Part shown: positions 57,601 through 64,000 of the stretch, one piece after another
Numbering within the stretch: position 1 is the first letter of the stretch
Layout: each line of letters begins with the position of its first letter
Assembly: GCA_030549495.1 (NCBI GenBank)
Contig: JAUIRK010000684.1
Coordinates: 143,482-207,481 of the forward strand
Direction of reading: 5' to 3'
Length of the DNA: 64,000 nucleotides
Source: Nectonema munidae
Taxonomy: Eukaryota > Nematomorpha > Nectonematoida > Nectonematidae
Notes under the pieces: generated by a model
What the model was told of the DNA's origin: nothing
Seen by the model: only the letters and a program-made list of their open reading frames with translations
The model's database searches: none
Program-made: the position numbers and the translations under genes

Positions 57601-60600
57601 CACCAATCATAACAACGTATCAACAAGATTTACAAAAGATATTGACTCAACTCATATGTGTATGTTAGTATTATTACTCATGAATGTGGTTTGAACATTC
57701 AATCTTGTGTGTGTGTACGCGCTCTCCTGTAAAGGTGTTGCACAATACATTGAAGCGGATAATTTTACAGCACCACAGGTAGGTTATTTTTTTATCCATA
57801 AAAAGAGTATGTTTAAAGAAAATATCTCAGTTTGAATAAAACTCCGACTTATAATGGCGATTAAGAAAGATTAAAACGTTCTAAAACAACTCCTTTGCCG
57901 TTTTATTGCGTCTCTATTTTGACCACTTTAGGGCAGGAGTGTCCAGTCTTTTATAGGGTTCGCGCCAAATTCACTACTTTCTTATGGGAAAACGTCAATT
58001 TCTATCGTCTTTTAACCCAATGTTAAATCCTAAAATTATCAAAGCTCATCTTATAAGGAAAAATTTTATTTTCATTATTTATGTAAAAAATGTTGAAAAC
58101 TGCTTTTATTACTACCCTTAAGTTTTCTCGGTATCAATGATCAAAAAAGATTGCCGTGATTGGAGTAAGTTTGGTTAGATGCTGGTTTCGATAACTCAAG
58201 GTCTTGGGTTCGATCCTGCATCAAGCCTACTTTCCTCATAGTTCGATACAAGCTGGGAAATTGTGCCTTCTCGATTAAAACACCCCGCGGTACCTTAACG
58301 TATCGATATGCAATGGGGAACACCCTTGAAATATATAAATATATGAACTTTCTTATAATCCTGGCCCCATTAAAATCAGTTTGTCCCCTGTACATAGACT
58401 CTGGCTGTAAAACTGGACCCTCGTTTTAAACAAGTGTGCTGTAATTCATCAACAAAGAAATTAAGTTTCTTCAAATTGAACCGTGTATGTATACCTCATT
58501 GAATGGAGGCAGCAAAAGATGCCTTTTTGCAAAATAAAAATTTCTTTATTTTTTAAAAGCGTGTTCTAGTTTGACTCGTTTAAAAGCTGACATTTTGTGT
58601 TGAATGTTGGAAGTGTAAGGAGTTTTTGTCTTGCTCTAATAAAGAGTTTTGCCACTCAGATGAAATGTTCTTGATATATTTCTGAAATCTAGTATAGGGA
58701 TCGTACTTGAGGCGTGATTTTTGAAAGAACTATTTCTCATTGGACACTTAGAGGTAAAATTCTATAGCATGCCTTTTTCACTTTTATGAGTTAATACAAC
58801 TTACTATCTTATATAGAAAAGCTTCACGAAAAATCTGTGTAAGAGTTTTGTGAAATCAAGAACCAACAGGACTAAAATTTCTCAGAACAAAACACTAGTG
58901 AATTAAAAATACATGAATCCTTAGATAAGATTTATCTATTGCTAAATACTATTATTAAATTACAAATAGCCAAATTCTTCATTAGAAGCACGATGGGCAC
59001 CAATAATAATTGCATGGCCCAAATAGATAGCCGATTTTGGTGCTCTTGCCTGATAAGAGTAACATTTATATATGTCTATATCCGTAGTCCACATTTAGAG
59101 TCAGGGCAGGGTGGGAAAGCTTTTCACTCCATTTTATAGATGTGCGCTCCTGGCTTATATTTAAACGTTATATACCTACTACGAAAATTTGATAAGTAAT
59201 ATGGAATAGGTCTTTTTAATGAAAATGCACTCACACACATTCTATTTATTGTATACAAGTTTTTAAAAAAAGATATTTTGGTTTGACAATTTCCTCTCTT
59301 ATAGTTGTTAGAGCACAAAATATGGAAAATGCTTCAATAGTAACACTATTACTGGCTCCGCGCGCATCTCTAAAGTGAAGACTCATTTTGATAAAATTTA
59401 CCATATAGGCTTTAAACCGACCATGATTAGTTAAATAAAGAATATTTTTAAAATATTTGATTTTTTACACAATATGTTACAATCAAATGAATGCCTTTTG
59501 TTATTACTTTAAAATTTTTGGATTTATGGGGCATTTCATATGTCGTCACAAAAAATTCAAAACGTAATACGCATGCATAAGTTTTCACGTTTTTTTAACA
59601 CATTTAATTTGTTCACATTTTGGCATTTTTCGGGGGATAATAAGTTTAACTCAAAAATTTTGGAACAGTCGTTATATAACGTAAAGGTGCTTGATGGGGG
59701 ATCGAATCCAAGACCTTGAGTTATCGAATCGAGTACTACTCACCCAATTTTATAAAAATGCTTATTACACAATACAATTGATAAAGATGGTGGAGACCGA
59801 AATGTTTTGTACATTATCTTCCATTTTTAATAAAAATGAGAAATTCAGGATTTTTTTAATATGAAAGCTGCTATATTTCCTAAAATGGCGATTTAATTAT
59901 TGTCACATTGAAGGCGTTAATGGCACGATAGCGAAGGAACAAATCAAAATAAACAATTAAACGCTAAATAACTACTCCAAGCTAAATATAGGAGAGAGGA
60001 GATTTTTGCATAATTAGGGCTCCCTTGCCCCACCCCATCGCCTCCAGGATGCGAGTCCCAGGTTTGACCGTATGATGTAAATCGAAATTTATTTAAATTT
60101 TTTTATAGAATTTACTCGCTTCTCGAAAGGAGGGAATTTTCGGAAGCAGTTTTAAAATGCACTTCATGCTTGATGGATGCTAAGTGTGATGATGATGACG
60201 AAAAAGCATGTCTTCATCAAATTAAACTTCTCAGAGCTTCTCTCTACTGCGTATCAGGAAAGCCTAATCTCGCTAGAAAAGATTTTGATGACTTGATTCA
60301 TGACTCCACCGACCAAAATGTGAGTTTTGCTATTCATATTTCCTAAATTGTTAAACTTGATTATATCATCGCAATCTTAGTAAAGACAGTTGATATCCGC
60401 TTAGCGGAGTTGAAGTCTGGACTCGTGGAGTCGACAATTTTAAACGTATACGAATCGGATTCGGTATCTAATAAAATTCTTGTTCTATATATATATATAG
60501 AGAGAGAGAGAGCTCTAAGGTCCAAACTTCTTATAAAAAAGTTTTCATTTTTTTTTCAGGGAGTACTAATTACTAACTAAAAACGTCGCAAAATGATAAA

Positions 60601-63600
60601 TGTATTTAATATATATATATTTCCACAGATTGACCCCTCGGTGGGTTTGGCGGGGTTTAATATTTGGGAATGGATTTGTTACATTTGCCAATTTACCTTT
60701 TTTTAGTGAAACTTTTAAAATCTAAATCATGGATATCAATTTTTGGAGTAAAAAGTATTATCTTTTTAAAAGCCAAAAATTTAACGTATCTTGCTATTCA
60801 GAATCACACCAGAGAGTTAGAAATGTGATAAATCTGAATAGAATCTTTGTTTTTAACCAAAAAGGTAGACTTGAACGATATATTTTGACTTTGCATATCA
60901 TTTTGAAATCCTGAAAAAAAAAATCATCTGAAAAATAGCTTCCTAAAGAAATTCTTAGATCAATATAAAAAGTCCATACCTTCTTATCCATTCGACGAAA
61001 ACTCCGGTCAGCGTCAATTCGAATACTAAAAATTTATTCAAGAAATGTTCAAAATAATTGGTTCTATTATTTATAGCCTAATCTTATTGGTTGAAACAAA
61101 AAATTATTCATAAATTTTATCCAATGAGATAAAGTTGTTTGCATAACTTTTGGAAGATAAGTAGATATGTAAGGATATAAAGCACTAGCGAAAGTTTACT
61201 GAAGTGTTTTCTTAACACCTGATGAAAAGATACACATGTCATACAAAATGATGTCCAAAAAGATTAACTTAGAGAAATAAATTTATTTGAAAAAGTTAGG
61301 ATCTTTTGAAAAAGTCCTATATTTTGCTTTGTTTCATAGCAACGCCCTTATTTTTGAATATCAAGTTTTCCAAGTCGTAAGCTCTTTCCAAAATTTCCAT
61401 ATTACCCTTTTGTAAAGCATAGCCTTTAATTTTAAAGATAGAGCTTTTCACTTCTTTCATGGGGATTTTTTCATCAACTTTTGTCGCATCTTCCTCTTCA
61501 GAGCTTCTATCAATACAATTTTCATCATTTACCAAACTTTTGATATCAGAATCTCAATCAATCTCCTGCTCATGGATTAAAAGGCTGCTCTCTTTTTCTT
61601 GTAAATATACGAGGTCCATATCTTGCAACTTTTCGGAGAGATCTTTCAGTTCTTGCGCAATCTTGTCACCGATACTTTTTCAACTAGACAAACTTTTAGA
61701 TTGTCTCTTTTTCAACTTCATCTCAGGATTTTTTCAGCCAAAAAATAGCATCAACAAGAGTTATTTCTTTGATGGAATCTCCACTCATTTTACTTTTATC
61801 CTCATCCATAGACTTTAAAACATAATTGATTTGTTTTTTTCTAAACTTCAACTTGAGAGTTTGTATAACACCTTGATCCAAGGGTTGTGGAACTGAGGTG
61901 GTTTTTGGTGGCAAAAAAAGCAGTCGTACATTACTTTGCTTTAAATGAGGATGAGAAGGAGCGTTGTCTAGGAAAAGTAGGACATGTCTATTTTCATTTT
62001 TGAATTGAAGTGATTTAGCCATTTTTCGAAAATTTTTGACGTCATCCAAGCTTTTCTATTCCATTCATATGAAATCGGTAGAGTTTCAACTTTTGTCTTC
62101 TTGAAACACCTTGGTTTAGACGATTTACCAATTATCATTGGTTTGAATTTTTCACCAGCCATGGAAGCAGCTAGAAACTCCAAAAGGTTTGCCAAGAGAG
62201 ATAATCTTTCAGAATCTTTTGACACTCAAAACGATAAAAGTATACACACGTGAAACAACACCTTATAAATTTTAGTCGATATAACCCAATTTATTCCTTC
62301 ATTTAATTTTGTTTTGTGATTTGTTTGCTATATATAAAATGGAGATTTTTTTTATAAGAAAATTTGCTCTGTTTCATTTTGATATGAATAAATGGAGAGG
62401 AGACATTTGTGAAAAAGTATGTTTTTTAGATGAAGTTTATTACAATGAAATTTCTATTAATCTCGAAATGGTATTACATATGAAGGTTTAGGCATTAATA
62501 TTTGTGTCGGATGTTAGAGGAGTCAGAAAGAGATTTTGTATCATCCAGAAATTAATGTCATTTTGAAAAATATATTTTGACACGTAGGAACTTTATCTTT
62601 TTGTTGGCTCTTGCAATTTAGTTAAAACAACTTCAACTTTCTGTATGTACTTCATTTTAGCTTCAGTAGCGAGGAAAAGGGAAAGTTCCAAATTCTCAAA
62701 AGTTGTATGATAAGTTCCGCGCGTTATATTAGATCTGCTGTGTGTACAGTAGTCTGGCAAAACCACGTGTGCGCTGTATACTTTATATGCTATTACTTGA
62801 TTTTTGTTGTCTCCCCTGCTCTTGCCAGAACACTGATAGCATTGTAACTCTGAAAAAGACATTAACTTGTAGGCGATATGCTGTAAAAAATCTTTTTTGT
62901 CTGCTCTTAACCCATTTAAGGCCAAGCAAAGCAGACGATATCTAAAAAAACGCAGACGATATCTGAAAAACGCAGACGATTTATATTCAAAGTCATTGAA
63001 AAAAGCAGACGAAGATGAAATTACTTATGTTCCAAAATAGGAACATTGGCCGTAAATGGGTTAATATAATTGAAATAGTAGCAGTGTTTTCCCTAGAAAA
63101 ATTTGAATGTTTATATCGGGTTCACGAATTTTAATCTCAACTCTGATTCAATGCCTCTAGAAGCTACGCGCCCACACTATAAAAATATACTGATGTAAAA
63201 AAAGACTTTTTTTCCATTTCTTTAGGATTTCTAGCTTTTTTTAGTTTAAGTTTTTTTTTAATTAAATTGTTACAACTCTTTTTAGTTTAAGTATTTTTGA
63301 AATTTGGTTTATCTAACTTTTTTATTTTAAAAGTCTTAAAATTGTTAACAATGCGAAATTGGTTTTAAAATACATTTTTATTATGTCACATTATTTTTTC
63401 GCTAAATTCCGATCTAACCAATTTCGGTTAAAACGGATACAGTTTACCCTGTTTTAAGAGATCACTCAAGGGAGCCATAAAAAGCTATCTTTATGGCATA
63501 CTACTTGGCCGTGGTCGCTAATGCAAAGTTAAATTTCCTAAATTAGCATTAATTAGGGAAAATGGAAATTGGTAGCTTTAGAAAGGTGGTGGTTTAATCG

Positions 63601-64000
63601 AGGTCGTTGTTAAAGCAATCTTGACTCAAAGTCCAAAGCTTCGAGAAGTTCGTTATTTCACGTTTCTAGTTTACTAAGCTTGTATTTCAATGACGTTTCT
63701 TTTATTTTTAAGATCTTGTCAAATGTTCACATAAAATATGCTTTCATTTCCTTTTACGGTGGCGAAGAGGAGAAAGCTTTGAACTTTCTGCAAAAAGCTG
63801 AAGACTATGATCCAAGCAGTCCCGATGTCTACTACTACAAAGCACTTGTTCGTCCTTTTTTTATTATCTTTTTTTGATACGGCGATATAAAACCGGTGTT
63901 CCTATAACCGCAGCGTTGTAGAACAGCTCTCTAAGGATTCCATGTCAAATAGCTAGATTAACTTTTTAATCAGGTATCTAAAACAAAGAGTAATTTTCGC
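48514..64000 (+). CDS. TOMM70: Mitochondrial import receptor subunit TOM70 (5' seven exons; continues past window)
   Basis: This is an outer-membrane TPR receptor that takes hydrophobic preproteins, usually with Hsp70/Hsp90, to the TOM pore. The exons are 48514-48630, 48681-48851, 48902-49031, 55707-55816, 56115-56290, 60109-60319 and 63713-63847. All phases agree and they sum to exactly 350 codons. The N-terminal anchor is residues 9-28 (FTINIVLATTFAYFIYKIYR) followed by basic residues. TPR clamp region 45-145 includes SLAKSHYVNGDFLLTIKEV and FVLRAKVLAIREN, then ACLDLMTALYLEE (TOM70: CLEDVTAVCILE). A linker with IKKFLESFSKEPI follows. The core TPRs hold LLRASLYCVSGKPNLARKDF and GGEEEKALNFLQKAEDYDPS, then PDVYYYKAL (TOM70: NADVYHHRGQL). 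It is divergent, and several clamp residues look substituted. The first two introns are 50 bp each; later ones are 6.7, 0.3, 3.8 and 3.4 kb and full of transposons. Confidence 0.88.
48681..48851 (+). CDS. TOMM70: TOM70 exon 2
   Basis: The acceptor is TTTTTGTTAG and the donor is GTATCA, 57 codons, phase 0 at both ends. It encodes the first TPR and part of the second (SLAKSHYVNGDFLLTIKEV, then SFLLIKAESFFGM). Confidence 0.85.
48902..49031 (+). CDS. TOMM70: TOM70 exon 3
   Basis: The acceptor is CCTTTTCAG and the donor is GTATAT, phase 0 to phase 1. It encodes TMYSDVLNICNSAIEFETIN, then PDIFVLRAKVLAIREN. Confidence 0.85.
50042..50179. repeat. piggyBac-type MITE (family member D)
   Basis: It starts TTAACCCATTTAAGACCAAG and ends ACATTGGGCGTAAATGGGTTAA-like with TTAA at 50176-50179. 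It is 138 bp and about 90 percent alike to member E at 62907 by eye. Confidence 0.88.
50449..50655. mobile_element. hAT-type MITE with near-perfect target duplication
   Basis: The ends are CAGTGACGTAGCTAGGC and TTTACACTACTG. The flanks CTTCTCTC (50441-50448) and CTTCTATC (50656-50663) differ at one base. Copy 1 of the host element lacks this insert at the matching place (about 18220-18240), which supports a discrete insertion. Confidence 0.75.
51170..51511. repeat. Hairpin MITE with internal minisatellite
   Basis: The ends GGTCCTCGGACATTTCGCCC and GGGGCGAAATGTCTGTCGACC are inverted. After the left end a unit of about 25-30 bp (CATTATTTTCATAAGACAGT plus TCGTCC) is repeated about five times with variants (CCCCCATTATTTTCATAAGA, CATGAGACATTTTGTCTCAT). 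The right arm echoes it as GACAATTTGTC and GGGGCAAATTGTC. Confidence 0.8.
52756..55706. other. Right part of TOM70 intron 3
   Basis: AT-rich sequence without a supported exon. Isolated hAT-like end phrases at about 53386 and 54798 have no partner end that I could find. Confidence 0.35.
55707..55816 (+). CDS. TOMM70: TOM70 exon 4
   Basis: The exon takes up phase 1 (G|AT), 110 bp, and ends in phase 0 before a weak donor GTTTTT. It encodes DLMTALYLEEMKSDSIFALK, then EEYLEKHCDSKVKEYLK, matching the end of TOM70's third TPR and linker. Confidence 0.8.
56115..56290 (+). CDS. TOMM70: TOM70 exon 5
   Basis: The acceptor is ACCTCTTTAG and the donor is GTAAGG, phase 0 to phase 2. It encodes KIKKFLESFSKEPIRLSYQR, then an acidic, Gln-rich linker up to QQENIVE. 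Confidence 0.82.
58160..58305 (+). repeat. tRNA-derived SINE, best-preserved copy
   Basis: TTTGGTTAGATGCTGGTTTC (A box region), TTGGGTTCGATCCTGCATCA (B box), AGTTCGATACAAGCTGGG, then tail TGCCTTCTCGATTAAAACAC and CGCGGTACCTTAA. About 146 bp. A similar start phrase (GTGATTGGAGTAAG / CTGATTGGAGTAAG) occurs at 49236 without the rest. Confidence 0.82.
59681..59745 (-). repeat. tRNA-derived SINE, partial
   Basis: The reverse strand has CTCAAGGTCTTGGATTCGAT and CCCCCATCAAGCACC; the tail after it is absent. Confidence 0.65.
60109..60319 (+). CDS. TOMM70: TOM70 exon 6
   Basis: The acceptor is TTTTTTATAG and the donor is GTGAGT, completing the phase 2 Glu codon and ending in phase 0. It encodes IYSLLERREFSEAVLKCTSC, LMDAKCDDDDEKACLHQIKL and LRASLYCVSGKPNLARKDFD, two TPR motifs of the TOM70 core. 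Confidence 0.88.
61317..62225 (-). mobile_element. Tigger/pogo-type DNA transposon relic
   Basis: Reverse-strand frames give KDSERLSLLANLLEFLAASM, then GEKFKPMIIGKSSKPRCFKK, WNRKAWMTSKIFEKWLNHF, HVLLFLDNAPSHPHL, NVRLLFLPPKTTSVPQPLDQ and GVIQTLKLKFRK. This is the DDE core of pogo/Tigger transposases (…PLVIGKS.NPRCFK, KAWMT..IF..WL, LLLDNAPSH, LPPNTTSLIQPMDQGVI). The C-terminal part ends at 61317. The N-terminal CENP-B-type DNA-binding domain is missing. At least three stops or frame breaks are present. Terminal repeats were not found. Confidence 0.88.
62593..62906 (-). CDS. Unassigned open frame next to a MITE
   Basis: An open frame of about 104 codons reads DFLQHIAYKLMSFSELQCYQ, then CSGKSRGDNKNQVIAYKVYS, and ends VVLTKLQEPTKR. 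The apparent start lies inside the MITE beginning at 62907, so the real upstream part is cut off. I recognise no family. It could belong to a decayed transposon. Confidence 0.2.
62907..63064. repeat. piggyBac-type MITE (family member E)
   Basis: It starts TTAACCCATTTAAGGCCAAG and ends GGCCGTAAATGGGTTAA: TTAA at both ends, inverted termini of about 17 bp. The interior has GCAGACGATATCT repeated in tandem (two to three units), then GCAGACGAAGATGAAATTAC. 158 bp; 20 bp longer than member D because of the extra internal unit. Confidence 0.9.
63713..63847 (+). CDS. TOMM70: TOM70 exon 7
   Basis: The acceptor is TTATTTTTAAG; 45 codons in phase 0 reach a GTTCGT donor that is weak and therefore uncertain. 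It encodes HIKYAFISFYGGEEEKALNF, then LQKAEDYDPSSPDVYYYKAL, matching TOM70's QDFNMAADIDPQNADVYHHR repeat. The gene runs on past the window. Confidence 0.82.

Larger units (their letters stand above)
56291..60108 (+). other. TOM70 intron 5 (3.8 kb)
   Basis: It contains SINE copies at 58160-58305 (+) and 59681-59745 (-), a TA run near 57395, a hAT-like end (GGCAGGAGTGTCCAGTCTTT) near 57932 and a GATGTGCGCTCCTGG phrase at 59140 like the long hAT element's right end. The remainder is plain AT-rich sequence. Confidence 0.6.
60320..63712 (+). other. TOM70 intron 6 (3.4 kb)
   Basis: It holds an antisense Tigger relic (61317-62225), an unassigned antisense open frame (62593-62925), a piggyBac-type MITE (62907-63064) and a TA/GA microsatellite at about 60487-60510. 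The rest shows nothing. Confidence 0.65.

Noticed and set aside
57735-57780. Possible TOM70 micro-exon (GVAQYIEADNFTAPQ) between AG and GTAGGT
   Set aside because: Exons 5 and 6 join in phase without it, and TOM70 homologues have no insert there.
58141-58395. 84-codon open frame on the - strand
   Set aside because: Most of it is the SINE at 58160-58305 read in reverse.

Overview
The window looks like AT-rich, gene-poor, intron-containing animal nuclear DNA. The supporting signs are spliced genes with GT-AG introns, polyadenylation signals, and many metazoan-type transposons (ZBED5-like hAT, Tigger/pogo, piggyBac-type MITEs, LINEs, a Penelope-like element, tRNA-derived SINEs). The exact organism cannot be read off. 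A fast-evolving invertebrate with a repeat-rich genome, such as a parasitic crustacean, would fit, but that is a guess.

Five host genes are supported. (1) About 1598-6106 (+): the last three exons of a small MIT-domain protein resembling NRBF2. (2) 14667-17456 (-): an uninterrupted 929-codon HYOU1/GRP170 ER chaperone gene. (3) 31150-34610 (+): two exons of a small basic, probably nucleolar protein resembling C11orf98, whose intron has been enlarged by a nested hAT transposon. (4) 44975-45280 (-): an intronless LSM7 gene. (5) 48514-63847 (+) and beyond: seven exons (350 codons) of a divergent TOM70 mitochondrial import receptor. Its first two introns are 50 bp each and later ones reach 6.7 kb. 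These are unrelated housekeeping genes (autophagy or PI3K complex, ER folding, ribosome biogenesis, RNA decay and splicing, mitochondrial import); no operon or shared pathway is seen.

Most of the rest is a layered transposon graveyard. 1-9 kb: a hairpin MITE, a Penelope-like relic and a LINE RT scrap. 9-12.5 kb: a 2.2 kb DNA transposon with a 7-bp target duplication, next to a degraded ZBED5-like hAT. 13.3-13.8 kb: a 2 x 267 bp tandem repeat. 18-19.4, 41.6-43.3 and 49.9-52.7 kb: copies of one long non-coding hAT-like element. 22-23.5 and 27.6-29.4 kb: LINE fragments. 31.5-34.3 kb: a ZBED5-like hAT inside an older repeat. 37-38.7 kb: a diverged tandem duplication with a piggyBac-type MITE at its junction. 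39.9-41 kb: a second copy of the unusual transposase family seen at 9-11 kb. 61.3-62.2 kb: a Tigger relic inside a TOM70 intron.

No rRNA, CRISPR array, intact tRNA gene, LTR retroelement, retrovirus or Polinton was recognised. The points most worth a second look are the apparent loss of chaperone-clamp residues in TOM70, the altered ATP-site loops in HYOU1, a six-copy TTAA-flanked MITE family, the precisely datable nested insertions, and a CRHH/CFDTT-type transposase family that I cannot place in a named superfamily.
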